Part shown: positions 7,586 to 17,500 of the stretch, in pieces
How the letters are laid out: each line of letters begins with the position of its first letter
Numbering within the stretch: position 1 is the stretch's first letter
Assembly: GCF_026240015.1 (NCBI RefSeq)
Contig: NZ_JAPIUX010000010.1
Coordinates: 14,152 to 78,151, forward strand
Direction of reading: 5' to 3'
Source of the DNA: Acetobacter farinalis
GTDB taxonomy: Bacteria; Pseudomonadota; Alphaproteobacteria; Acetobacterales; Acetobacteraceae
DNA length: 64,000 nucleotides
The notes under the pieces: generated by a model
Seen by the model: the letters and a program-made list of their open reading frames with translations, nothing else
Told to the model about the DNA's origin: nothing
The model's database searches: none
Program-made: the position numbers and the translations under genes

Positions 7586-9288
7586 ACGGACAGAATAACC
7601 ATCAATCTCCCGACGAGTATGACTGCACGATGCCAGATGCCACCGTGCGCCGTATCCGGTTTTCCATCATCTGGATTATTCCCGTTCTCTCGGTGCTTAT
7701 TGCCGGCTTTCTGATATGGAAGAGCTTTGCCAATAACGGGCCGGAAATTACGGTGATGTTTGACACGGCGGATGGCCTGACAAGCGGCCAGACGCAGGTG
7801 AAGAACAAGGCCGTGGTGCTGGGGACCGTGGAGGGGATTTCCCTGACAGATGACCTGCGGCATGTGAATGTACGGATCCGCATGAATGCCGGCTCCGGCC
7901 CCATGCTGACGGACAAGGCCCGGTTCTGGGTGGTGCGGCCCCGTATCAACGGTGCGAGCATCACCGGGCTGGAGACGCTGATGTCGGGCGCCTATATCGC
8001 GTTTGACCCCGGTCTGGATGGTGCCGGAGAGGGCAAGGGGCGCCGTGTGACGGAGTTCCGCGGGCTGGAAGCGCCTCCCGGCGTGCGGTCTGGCCAACCG
8101 GGCCGGACCTATACCCTCATCACCCCCACCATCGGGTCTATCGGGCAGGGGGCTCCTGTTTTCTTCCGTGATGTGGATGTGGGGGAAGTGCTGGGTTACA
8201 CCATGCCGCCTGGTGGCCGCGGGCCTATTCTCATCCAGCTTTTTGTGCGGGAGCCGTATGATCATTATCTGTACCCAGATACCCGCTTCTGGAGTGTTTC
8301 CGGCGTAAAGGTCGGGCTTGGCGCAGGGGGGCTGAAAGTGCAGATGCAGTCTCTTCAGGCGCTGTTCTCCGGCGGGGTGGCGTTTGGCCTGCCGATGGAA
8401 AAGGAGAAAGGTCAGACGACAGAGGAAGCTCCGGCGGATACTGTTTTCAGGCTGTACGACAGCCAGGAAGACGCCGAAAGCGCCGGCTACCATGAACGTG
8501 TGCCACTGGCGACGTATGTCACCTCCTCCGTCAAGGGGCTGGTACCGGGCAGTCAGGTCACCATGTTCGGAATCCAGATTGGCAGCGTGACTAGCGTGAA
8601 GCTTGATCTGGACCAGAAAACAGGCCACCCGCGTGTGCGGATCGGGATGCAGATCCAGCCGGAACGTGTGCTCTCCGCCAAGGAAATTCACCACGAGGCA
8701 TTGCCGGACATGTTCCGGACGCTGGTGGAGAACGGCCTGCGTGCCTCGACCGACAGCGCCAGCCTGCTGACGGGTGAGAGCATGATCTCGCTGAATTTCG
8801 TGAAAAACGCACCGCCAGCCCAAACTACGATGGAAGGGCAGACGCTCGTGATCCCCAGTCAGGCAGGGGGCATGAGCGGGATTATGGATTCCCTGTCCAC
8901 CGTGGCGGGGCGTCTGGCTGATATGCCGTTTGAGCAGATTGGCGTGAATGCCAATAATCTGCTGGCCCATGTCGATAAAACCCTGACCGGCCCGGATGTC
9001 CAGCAGTCTCTGGCCAGCCTGAAGGAATCCCTGAAGAATCTTCAGGCGCTCAGCGGCCAGCTCAACAGCGGCCTTCACCCTCTGATGCAGCGCCTGCCTG
9101 AAATGGTGACCGCGCTGGACCAGACCCTGCAGAACGCAAACCGCCTGCTGGCAAGCTATGGCGGTAACAGTGATTTCCACCGGAACCTTCAGGCGATGGT
9201 GATCCAGCTCAGTCAGGCAGCGCGTTCCCTGCGGTTCCTGTCCGAGTTCCTGACAAACCACCCCACCGCGCTGATATCGGGACGGTAA
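7582..9288 (+). CDS. pqiB: PqiB-like MCE (MlaD) domain protein
   Basis: This protein of 568 residues has one N-terminal membrane helix at about 28-46. Three successive MCE/MlaD domains follow (motifs such as VMFDTADGLTSGQTQVKNKAV and TPTIGSIGQGAPVFFRDVDVGEV), then a long helical C-terminal region. In Escherichia coli PqiB, stacked MCE rings and a helical needle form a tunnel for lipids across the periplasm. The GTG start overlaps the stop of pqiA by four bases. The helical tail at about residue 430-560, rich in Leu, Gln and Ser, fits the needle. Confidence 0.92.
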   Translation: MNGQNNHQSPDEYDCTMPDATVRRIRFSIIWIIPVLSVLIAGFLIWKSFANNGPEITVMFDTADGLTSGQTQVKNKAVVLGTVEGISLTDDLRHVNVRIRMNAGSGPMLTDKARFWVVRPRINGASITGLETLMSGAYIAFDPGLDGAGEGKGRRVTEFRGLEAPPGVRSGQPGRTYTLITPTIGSIGQGAPVFFRDVDVGEVLGYTMPPGGRGPILIQLFVREPYDHYLYPDTRFWSVSGVKVGLGAGGLKVQMQSLQALFSGGVAFGLPMEKEKGQTTEEAPADTVFRLYDSQEDAESAGYHERVPLATYVTSSVKGLVPGSQVTMFGIQIGSVTSVKLDLDQKTGHPRVRIGMQIQPERVLSAKEIHHEALPDMFRTLVENGLRASTDSASLLTGESMISLNFVKNAPPAQTTMEGQTLVIPSQAGGMSGIMDSLSTVAGRLADMPFEQIGVNANNLLAHVDKTLTGPDVQQSLASLKESLKNLQALSGQLNSGLHPLMQRLPEMVTALDQTLQNANRLLASYGGNSDFHRNLQAMVIQLSQAARSLRFLSEFLTNHPTALISGR

Positions 9289-9291
9289 AGC

Positions 9292-9990
9292 ATGACGCAG
9301 TTTTCTTCCTCACGCGGCCTTCAGGCTTTCCTTCCCCGCCGCAGCCTGCTGCTCGGTGCGGTGGGGTTGGGTGTGATGGCCACCACGCTCACGGCCTGCT
9401 CCAGCGGGGCCGGGCCTGCGCTCTACACACTCTCCGTTGTGCCGGGGCAGCCTGCATCGGGTGGCCCGCGGTTTGTTGAGGTGCGCCAGCCCACCATTGC
9501 ATCCGGGCTGGACAGGGACCGCATTGTAACAGCCGATACCGGCTACAGGCTGAGTGTTGCCGCCAATGATGCGTGGGGGGACTCTCTTGCCGGGCAGATC
9601 AGCCGCGCCCTTGCGGGGGATCTGGCCCAACGCCTGCCGGGCACAAACGTTTTTGCGGAAAATGATGCGGTTTCCATCGAGCCACAGGCTTATGTGGAAC
9701 TCTCCGTGACCCGCTTTTCCGCGGGGCCTTCCGGCACGGTGCAGATTGAAGCCGCTCTTTCGGTAAAAGCGGCACAGGCGGGCGCACCCGACACAAACGG
9801 GCAGATCTATATGCAGCGGGTTCTGGTGCAGGCTCCGCCGGTATCCTCCGGCACCATGGGGATGGTGGAGACCCTCAGCCAGCTTCTGGGGCAACTGGCT
9901 GATCAGGCCGCGGCGCAACTGCGCATGATGCCTCCTGTGCCGGACAGCCAGAGCCAGATGTCCGCTTCAAGCCTCTCTCATCGGCGCTGA
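9292..9990 (+). CDS. pqiC: PqiC-like lipoprotein (ABC-type transport auxiliary family)
   Basis: This is an outer-membrane-type lipoprotein of 232 residues. The twin-arginine-like start (FLPRRSLLLGAVGLG) leads to the lipobox LTAC with C36 as the acylated cysteine. The following YTLSVVPG motif is typical of the PqiC/YmbA family. PqiC anchors the PqiB tunnel at the outer membrane. It follows pqiB by three bases and closes the operon, with a strong terminator about 90 bases downstream. Confidence 0.88.
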   Translation: MTQFSSSRGLQAFLPRRSLLLGAVGLGVMATTLTACSSGAGPALYTLSVVPGQPASGGPRFVEVRQPTIASGLDRDRIVTADTGYRLSVAANDAWGDSLAGQISRALAGDLAQRLPGTNVFAENDAVSIEPQAYVELSVTRFSAGPSGTVQIEAALSVKAAQAGAPDTNGQIYMQRVLVQAPPVSSGTMGMVETLSQLLGQLADQAAAQLRMMPPVPDSQSQMSASSLSHRR

Positions 9991-10081
9991 GTCCGGGTTT
10001 CTTTTCGTGCGCCCTTTCCCGTGAGGGGGAGGGCGGCGGAATTACCCGGATGCTGAGGCCTGCTGCTCAGCTTAAGACAAT

Positions 10082-10114
10082 AAAAAAGGCGGCCCATTCC
10101 GGGCCGCCTTTTTT
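10082..10114. terminator. Bidirectional rho-independent terminator
   Basis: The hairpin GGCGGCCC, loop attcc, GGGCCGCC is flanked by six A on the left and six T on the right. It serves both converging units, pqiABC (plus) and cvpA-purF (minus). Confidence 0.93.
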
Positions 10115-10136
10115 GGTATCAGTCCTGTGCCCGGCC

Positions 10137-11603
10137 TCAGGCTGTGCCCGGCCCGTGTTCCCGGTCATGGTCAACCAGCGGAATGGGGTAGTTCCCCGTA
10201 AAGCAGGCATCGCAATAGCGTTCACGGCGTCCATCACCCATGGCGCGGTAGAGGCCGTCCAGTGAGACGAAGGCGAGGCTGTCCACGCCAATCAGTTCCG
10301 CCATGGTGGCAAGGTCATGCTGGGCGGCCAGCAGATGGCTGCGCTCCGGCGTGTCGATCCCGTAGAAGCAGGAGTGCTTGGTGGGGGGGGAGGAGATGCG
10401 CATATGCACTTCCTTGGCCCCGGCGGCCCGCACCATATCCACAATCTTGCGGGAGGTGGTGCCGCGCACGATGGAGTCATCCACCAGAATCACGCGCTTG
10501 CCATCCAGCGCGGGGCGGTTGGTGGAATGCTTCATCTTCACGCCCAGATTACGGATATGGTCCGTCGGTTCGATAAAGGTGCGGCCCACATAATGGTTGC
10601 GGATAATGCCCAGTTCGAACGGAATGCCGCTGGCTTCTGCATAGCCCATGGCGGACGGCACGCCGGAATCCGGCACCGGCACCACCACATCGGCTTCCAC
10701 ACCGCTTTCCTGCGCCAGTTCCTTGCCGATCTGCTTGCGCACGGCATAAACGGGCAGGCCTTCCAGCACGGAGTCCGGACGGGCGAAGTAGATATATTCA
10801 AACACGCAGAAATGCGGCTTGGTCTCGCCAAACGGGCGGAGCGAGCGGATGCCGTTATCATCGATGATAACCAGCTCACCTGCTTCCACATCCCGCACGA
10901 ATTCCGCACCAATGATGTCCAGACCGCAGGTTTCAGAGGCCAGAACCCAGCTTCCTTCCTTGCCGTCTTCACCCGGCAGGCGGCCCAGCACCAGCGGGCG
11001 CACGCCCATCGGGTCACGCACGCCCATCAGGGCATCTTCAGACAGCACGACCAGTGAATACGCACCCGTTACGCGCTTGAGCGCATCAATCAGGCGGTCT
11101 TCCACCGTGGCGTACAGGGAGATGGCAATCAGATGAACAAAGACTTCCGTGTCCATGGTGGACTGGAAGAGGCAGCCCCGGCGGATCAGTTCCTGACGCA
11201 GGGAATCGGAATTGGTCAGGTTGCCGTTATGCGCCACACCCAGCCCGCCAAAGGCGAATTCGGCAAACAGCGGCTGCACGTTGCGCAGCAGTGTGGCGCC
11301 GGTTGTGGCGTAGCGGTTGTGCCCGATGGCGCAGTTCCCTTTCAGGGTGGCCATCACACGCGGGTCATTGAACACATCCCCCACCAGCCCGAGGCCGCGG
11401 TGAGAGTGGAATCGGCCATCGTAGGAGACAATGCCGGCGGCTTCCTGCCCCCGGTGTTGCAGGGCGTGCAGGCCAAGCGCCGTCAGGGCAGCGGCGTCCT
11501 TGGCGTTCCAGACACCAAAGACGGCGCATTCTTCATGCGGGTGGTCGTCATCATGGCATGAGGCACTCACAGGTGCTTCAGGAAGAGTCGGATGGGAGAG
11601 CAT
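10137..11603 (-). CDS. purF: Amidophosphoribosyltransferase
   Basis: This enzyme catalyses the first committed step of purine synthesis, moving glutamine ammonia onto PRPP. The protein has 488 residues. The N-terminal Ntn-hydrolase glutaminase domain has nucleophile C26 in EECAVFGVWN, so a propeptide of about 25 residues would be removed as in the Bacillus-type enzyme. The PRPP site is VILVDDSIVRGTTS. Four cysteines (HFCVFEYIYF, HSCFYGID, YCDAC) match the [4Fe-4S] ligands of the Bacillus type. The ATG at 11603 gives the shortest propeptide; an earlier in-frame ATG at 11690 would run into cvpA. It lies directly after cvpA. Confidence 0.96.
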   Translation of the reverse strand: MLSHPTLPEAPVSASCHDDDHPHEECAVFGVWNAKDAAALTALGLHALQHRGQEAAGIVSYDGRFHSHRGLGLVGDVFNDPRVMATLKGNCAIGHNRYATTGATLLRNVQPLFAEFAFGGLGVAHNGNLTNSDSLRQELIRRGCLFQSTMDTEVFVHLIAISLYATVEDRLIDALKRVTGAYSLVVLSEDALMGVRDPMGVRPLVLGRLPGEDGKEGSWVLASETCGLDIIGAEFVRDVEAGELVIIDDNGIRSLRPFGETKPHFCVFEYIYFARPDSVLEGLPVYAVRKQIGKELAQESGVEADVVVPVPDSGVPSAMGYAEASGIPFELGIIRNHYVGRTFIEPTDHIRNLGVKMKHSTNRPALDGKRVILVDDSIVRGTTSRKIVDMVRAAGAKEVHMRISSPPTKHSCFYGIDTPERSHLLAAQHDLATMAELIGVDSLAFVSLDGLYRAMGDGRRERYCDACFTGNYPIPLVDHDREHGPGTA

Positions 11604-11649
11604 CGGTGCGCAGGGCCTCCGCAAATGGCCGGCACAGGGCCGCAAGAGA

Positions 11650-12174
11650 TTACAGGTTGGCGTCATGACCCGTAGCGAGCTTCTGCGCAACCCCTTTCGC
11701 GTCGAAATCCGGCAGGAGAGGTTGGATATAGGCTGCGCCGAGCTGAATATAAGGGGTCAGCCGACCATTCTTTTCAAGGCGGAGCATATCTTCGGGCTGC
11801 ATGAGCCACTGCGCGACCATAAAAAGCAGAATGACAAGTAAGCCCCCGCGTATGGCTCCGAAGCCACACCCAAGAAGGCGGTCCAGACCGCCAAGTGCGG
11901 CCAGATGCACCAGCCGGACGATAAAGGCCGAAAGCACAGTGGCGGCCATGAGCAGGCCGATGAGCACCAGCACGAAGGCCGCGGCTTCCGAGGCCAGCAG
12001 GTTGGAGAGGTAACCGTGTGTCCAGGGGACAAGCACCGGATAAAACCGGGAGGCCAAAACGATAGCCACAATCCAGCCGCCCAGCCCCAGCGCCTGCCGG
12101 GTGAAGCCCCGCCAGAGACCATGCAGGGCGGAAAGCCCCACAGTCACAAGGGTTATGATGTCAATGGCAGCCAT
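11650..12174 (-). CDS. cvpA: CvpA family membrane protein
   Basis: This protein of 174 residues has four hydrophobic segments beginning at once after MAAIDIITL. It includes the characteristic GLWRGFTRQALGLGGWIVAIVLA segment of the colicin V production protein family. It sits 46 bases upstream of purF, the classic cvpA-purF pairing. CvpA is an inner-membrane protein linked to envelope homeostasis in enterobacteria. The ATG at 12174 is chosen over 12219, which would add a polar leader not seen in the family. Confidence 0.88.
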   Translation of the reverse strand: MAAIDIITLVTVGLSALHGLWRGFTRQALGLGGWIVAIVLASRFYPVLVPWTHGYLSNLLASEAAAFVLVLIGLLMAATVLSAFIVRLVHLAALGGLDRLLGCGFGAIRGGLLVILLFMVAQWLMQPEDMLRLEKNGRLTPYIQLGAAYIQPLLPDFDAKGVAQKLATGHDANL

Positions 12175-12265
12175 AAGACAGCGCTTATGCCACGAACAGC
12201 CCGTGCGTAAAACCGGCATATGGCCGGTATTTCAAAAGTTTTCTGAAAGGGTTCCGCAATTTTTT

Positions 12266-12589
12266 TCAGGGGAGTTTGCTGGTGGTAATCCGCCACGGCC
12301 GCGCGGATTTGCCATCAAGCTTCCGGCGGTGGGGCGGCTGGTTGAGCCGCAGGAAAAGTTCTCCGATTTCAATGCGGCGCAGCAATTCGGTCCAGACCTC
12401 TGCCGGGTCGATCTCTTCTTCCGCCCAGATGGCTTCAAGCCCGCGGATGAAGGCGGCGCTTTCCCGAATGATATCGGCCCGGTTTCCGGCAATGAAGGCG
12501 GCGGTGCAGGCCATGGCATGCCGCCCTGCGTCACGGTTGACCTGCTTGACGGCCTCTGTCCGGTCCATAGTGACGGGTGCTGTGGCCAT
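12266..12589 (-). CDS. Small protein of unknown function
   Basis: I do not recognise this product of about 107 residues. It looks soluble and mostly helical, with an acidic centre (ADIIRESAAFIRGLEAIWAEEEIDPAEVWTELLRR in outline, roughly residues 33-67) and a basic C-terminus. The start at 12589 is uncertain; an in-frame ATG at 12664 would add 25 residues rich in Pro and Ser. It lies between the Na/Pi transporter gene and cvpA on the same strand, so it may belong to that transcript. The amino-acid composition looks coding. Confidence 0.6.
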   Translation of the reverse strand: MATAPVTMDRTEAVKQVNRDAGRHAMACTAAFIAGNRADIIRESAAFIRGLEAIWAEEEIDPAEVWTELLRRIEIGELFLRLNQPPHRRKLDGKSARPWRITTSKLP

Positions 12590-12764
12590 GTCTGTTTCAC
12601 CCGGAGCCGGGAGCGGCCCGGAGGGGGAGGCAGGACGGGGTCTGGAAGACGGCACATAGGGCATGCCGTGATGATGAGCGGGAGAAGCGAGGCCGGTCAA
12701 GCTTCCTGTGCGGAGCGGCGCGAAACAGGCGATTTTTCCGCAGTAATTCCTGCCCGGACGGCCT

Positions 12765-14471
12765 TTAAGTCTCCTCTGGTTTCTGTTCTGGCGGAGCCTG
12801 CACGAAAAGATCATCCTCCGCTGGTGTCATGGGGTAGGTGGAGGCCGCGACGATATGCGTGTTCACCCGCCGCAGGTCACGCAGCAGGGTGAGCTGATAG
12901 GTCACGTCCTCATCCTGTAGGGAGAGGTCATGCCCTTCCGTGGCGGGAGGAGTGTCGGTCGTTTGTCTCCGCAGGCGCTCGAAATAGGCTGTGGTCGCCT
13001 CGATTTCCAGATCCCGGAAAAAATCCTTCTGGCCACTCAGCGGGTTGGACATCCCTCGCTTCGTGCCCAGCAGCATTGTGGCGCAGATGGTGATGTTGGT
13101 GTTCAGCTGCGTGATCATGCTCAGCACGGGAGCGAGCAGGTCGGGCGGCAGCCGTAGGCGCTGGCGGGCCATTTTCTGCACCACGGGCACAAGGCTGCGT
13201 TCGGCAATATCCTCGGCGTGGAGCATCTGGGTCGTGAAGGCCAGAATATCCTCGGCACGGTCCATTTCATGCTGGCTGGCGGTTTCCGGGTCCAGTCCGG
13301 CCAGATAGGAGCGGATGGCGTTGCCCAGATCCTCCATGGCGTTGCCAAGGGCGCGGGCCGCTCCTGCGCGGGCCGGGTCGGAGGACGTCAGGCCATCCCG
13401 CATGGCGTCAAGCATGGCGCCCAGCAGGTCACACAGCCGCATGGCCTCCCGCGTGGCGCTGCCCACGGCAAGCTGAGGGGCCTTGTCCAGCAGGAGAGGG
13501 TCCAGATAGAGCGGGGCCCCCGGGAGTTGCTGTGCTGTTTGCGGCGGGGTGGGGATCAGTCGCATCATCAGGCGGGCGTACCCGTTGAGAAACGGGATCA
13601 TCAGCACGGCCAGAAGGATGTTGAACAGAGTATGGAAGTTCGCCACCTGGCGGGCTGCATCCGGTTCGATCCGGGCGATAAGGCCGCTCAGATACGGCAG
13701 AACCGGAAGCAGCAGCATGGCCCCCACCGCCCGTACCAGCAGGTTACCCATGGAAATGCGGCGGGCTGTCAGGTCAGTGCGGCTGCCTTCCACCACCGGG
13801 TTGATGGACGTGCCGATATTGGCGCCAAGCACCAGCGCCAGCGCGGTTTCCACCGGAATGGTGCCGCTGGTGGCAAAGGTGGTGATCAGCATGACCGTGG
13901 CCACGGAGGAATGGCTGATCCAGGTAATGACAGTCCCCAGCAGCACGGCGGCCAGGTCGTGCGAGTTCATGGAGGCCAGAACGGCTGTCAGCTCCGGCCT
14001 GTGTGTATAGGGGCCAAGCAGCACAAGAAACTGCCGCAGGGAGATGAGGATCAACCCCAGCCCGATAAACACCCGCCCGGAATCCCGCCATGTGCCCTGC
14101 CCCCGCCGGAACAGCATGACACCGGTCAGCACAAAGACCGGGGCTATGGCGGCAACATCGAAGGAGAGAAGCTGGACAATCAGCGTGGTGCCGACATTGG
14201 CCCCCAGCATGACCGCCAGTGCCGGAGCCAGCTCAAGCTGCCCGCGCGCGGCCAGACCGGTAATCATCAGCCCCGTGGCGGTGGAGGACTGAAGGACCGC
14301 GGTAATGCCAAGGCCGGTCAGGAACGCCTGAAAGCGGTTGCCCAGCATGCGGGCCAGCAGGCTGTTCAGCCGCGCGCCACACGCCCGCTGCACGCCGGTC
14401 TGCACCATATGCACGCCCCACAGCAGCAGGGCGACGCTTCCGGCAAGATCAACAAGTGTCAGCAGTTCCAA
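12765..14471 (-). CDS. Na+/phosphate cotransporter family protein with PhoU-like tail
   Basis: This protein of 568 residues has two inverted Na/Pi cotransporter repeats in its N-terminal half. Each has a QSS-type motif: LQSSTATGLMITGL in the first and SHSSVATVMLI in the second. GANVGTT and GANIGTSINP are also present. The C-terminal 200 residues are soluble, helical and PhoU-like. Family members import phosphate with sodium (NptA type); in bacteria some may act as exporters or regulators. It sits downstream of metH on the same strand with about 90 bases between. Confidence 0.88.
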   Translation of the reverse strand: MELLTLVDLAGSVALLLWGVHMVQTGVQRACGARLNSLLARMLGNRFQAFLTGLGITAVLQSSTATGLMITGLAARGQLELAPALAVMLGANVGTTLIVQLLSFDVAAIAPVFVLTGVMLFRRGQGTWRDSGRVFIGLGLILISLRQFLVLLGPYTHRPELTAVLASMNSHDLAAVLLGTVITWISHSSVATVMLITTFATSGTIPVETALALVLGANIGTSINPVVEGSRTDLTARRISMGNLLVRAVGAMLLLPVLPYLSGLIARIEPDAARQVANFHTLFNILLAVLMIPFLNGYARLMMRLIPTPPQTAQQLPGAPLYLDPLLLDKAPQLAVGSATREAMRLCDLLGAMLDAMRDGLTSSDPARAGAARALGNAMEDLGNAIRSYLAGLDPETASQHEMDRAEDILAFTTQMLHAEDIAERSLVPVVQKMARQRLRLPPDLLAPVLSMITQLNTNITICATMLLGTKRGMSNPLSGQKDFFRDLEIEATTAYFERLRRQTTDTPPATEGHDLSLQDEDVTYQLTLLRDLRRVNTHIVAASTYPMTPAEDDLFVQAPPEQKPEET

Positions 14472-14561
14472 GGGGGCAGGTTCCTTCTGGTTCAGGAGTC
14501 AGGGCCGGGGGCTTGCCCGGCTTACCCCTGACCAGAGGGCAGTTACAGGCCGGGGTGGGCC

Positions 14562-17500
14562 TCAGATTGTAAAATATTTCGCATGTTTGTTGAGGATCAC
14601 AAGAGCGGAGGTGGACTGCTCCGGGTGGAGCTGGTCACCATCCGTCAGGGAAACCCCGATGCGTTCCGCGTTCAGCAGCCGCAGGATGGGGTGCTGGTCT
14701 TCCAGCCTCGGGCAGGCGGGATACCCGAAGGAGTAACGGGAACCGCGATAGCCCTGCTGGAGCAGACTTTCCATATCCCGCGCGTCATCCCCCGCAAAGC
14801 CGAGTTCGGAGCGGATGCGCTGGTGGGTATATTCCGCCATGGCTTCCGCCATCTCAACAGAGAGACCGTGCAGGTAGAGATAATCCTGATACCGGTTTTC
14901 TTCAAACCAGTCCCGCGCGATGTCGGACGCTTTCTGGCCGACGGTCACAACCTGCAGGCCGACCACATCGCGTTCGGGGTGGCTGATGTCCCGCACGAAA
15001 TCGGCAATGCACTCACCATCATCGCGCGGCTGGCGCGGCAGGGTGAAGCGGGCGGCTTCCGTGGTGCCATCCTCTTCAAACAGCACGAGGTCGTTCCCGT
15101 CGCCTGCCGCTTTCCAGTAGCCATAGGAGGCTTGCGGGGCCAGAATGCTGTCCTTGGCGGCCAGATCCAGCATGCGGCGCAGAATGGGCCGCAGGTCCTG
15201 CTTGGCCCAGGTCAGGAACTCTTCCAGAGAGCGCCCCTGCTTCCTGAACCCCCACTGGAACTGATAGAGCGCACGCTCATTCAGGAACGGCAGAATGGCT
15301 TCCGGTGTGGCGGTGAGTACGCGCGGCCCCCAGAAAGGCGGGACCAGAGCCGGGGCGTCCGCCGTTATGCGCTCCCGGCGCGCGCGGGCTGCTGCGGCGT
15401 CAACCGGGGTAAAGCCGCGTGTTTCCGCCTGTTCGGGTGCGCGGGCGTTGCGGCGTGTGGCCTTGCCCTCACGCTTTTTGCTGATGGCCGCCAGATAGTC
15501 GTCAAAACTGTTCTGCGTGATCTGGTCCATCAGCGTCAGGCCATCAAACGCATCCCGCGCATAGGCCACGCGGCCTGTGGGGGCGTAGGCCGCCACGCAG
15601 TCTTCCTCCACATAGTTGCGGGTGAGTGCGGCACCGCCAAGCAGGACGGGGACGTCGAGCCCCGCCCGGGCAATTTCTTCCAGATTTTCGCGCATGATCA
15701 CGGTGGATTTCACCAGCAGGCCGGACATGCCGATGGCATCGGCCTTTTCCGCCCGGGCAGAGGCAATCATGTCCGCCACCGGCACCTTGATGCCCAGATT
15801 GACAACGCGATAGCCGTTATTGGTCAGAATGATATCTACCAGATTTTTGCCGATATCATGCACATCGCCCTTCACCGTCGCCAGCACGATGGTGCCGCGC
15901 TGCTGGCCTTCCGTGCGTTCCATGTGCGGTTCCAGATGCGCCACGGCGGCTTTCATGGTTTCGGCGGATTGCAGCACGAACGGAAGTTGCATCTTGCCTG
16001 AGCCGAACAGTTCGCCCACCACTTTCATGCCGTCGAGCAGCACGGTGTTGATGATGTCGAGCGGCGGCATTTTGGTCATGGCTTCATCAAGGTCGGCTTC
16101 CAGCCCCTTGCGGTCCCCATCCACAATGCGGTCACGCAGGCGCTCTTCCACGCTCTCCGCTTTCTGGCGTTTGACAGCTTCGGAGGCCTTGCGGTCCGCA
16201 AACATGGCCAGCAGCGTTTGCAGCGGGTCATAGCCGTCCGAGCGGCGGTCAAAAATCAGGTCTTCCGCAACCTTCACCTCTTCCGGCGCAATCATGTGCA
16301 GCGGGCGGATTTTGGAGACATGCACGATGGCGGCGGTCATGCCCGCCTTCACCGCGAGGTCCAGATAGACCGAGTTCAGCACGGCACGGGCCGCCGGGTT
16401 CAGGCCGAAGGAAATGTTGGAGAGGCCCAGCACGATCTGGATATCGGGGAAGGCCTCGCGGATCATGCGGATGCCTTCCAGCGTCCACAGGCCCAGCTTG
16501 CGGTCATCTTCCGCGCCGGTTGCAATGGTGAAGGTCAGCGGGTCGATCATCAGGTCCGACTGCGGCAGACCATGTTTCTCGCAGGCAAATTCAACCAGCC
16601 GGGAGGCAATGCGCAGCTTGTCTTCCGGGCTGCGGGCCATGCCGACTTCATCAATCGTCAGCGCCACCACAGCCGCGCCAAACTTGCGGGCCAGCTTCAT
16701 GCGGTCCGTGGCCGGGCCTTCGCCATCTTCAAAGTTGATGGAGTTGATGATGGGCTTGCCGCCATGCAGCTTGAGGGCGGCTTCGATCACCGGGGTTTCG
16801 GTGGAATCAATCACCAGTGGCGCGTTGACGGAAGAGGTGAAGCGTTTGATGACTTCATCCATCTCCGCCCGCTCGTTCCGGCCCACAAAGGCCGTGCAGA
16901 TATCCAGAGCGTTGGAGCCTTCTGCGGTCTGTTCACGGCCGAGGGCCACGCAGCCATCCCAGTCATGAGCTTCCTGGAGTTCACGCCATTTTTTGGAGCC
17001 GTTGGCGTTGCAGCGCTCGCCAATGGAAAAATAAGCGTTTTCCTGCCGCAGGGGCACTTGCCCATACAGGCTGGCCACGGAGGGAATCCATACGGATTTT
17101 TTGGCAACCGGAGCGGGGCGATAGTGGCCCGTGCCCTCCGCGCGGCGGCGCAGCATGGCGTCCAGCGCAGCAATATGCGGGGTGGACGTGCCACAGCAGC
17201 CGCCGACCATGTTCAGCCCGTCTTCCACAATAAAGCGTTCGACCCATGTGGCCATGTCTTCAGGGGAGAGGGGGTAGCGGGTCTGCCCGTCCACCAGCTC
17301 CGGCAGACCTGCATTGGGCTGGACCGACGTCAGGCGTGGCCAGTTTTCTGAAAGCCAGCGGACATGTTCCGCCATTTCCTGCGGGCCGGTGGCGCAGTTC
17401 AGACCCATCAGGTCCACATCAAGGCTGTGGATCACGGTAGCGGCCGCGGCAATATCGGGGCCGACCAGCAGCGTGCCGGTGGTCTCAACGGTAACCTGCA

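Noticed and set aside
7501..9261. Long minus-strand open frame opposite pqiB (586 codons)
   Set aside because: It mirrors the well-supported pqiB gene, has no domain features, and is Arg/His/Pro-rich as expected of an antisense shadow in G+C-rich DNA.
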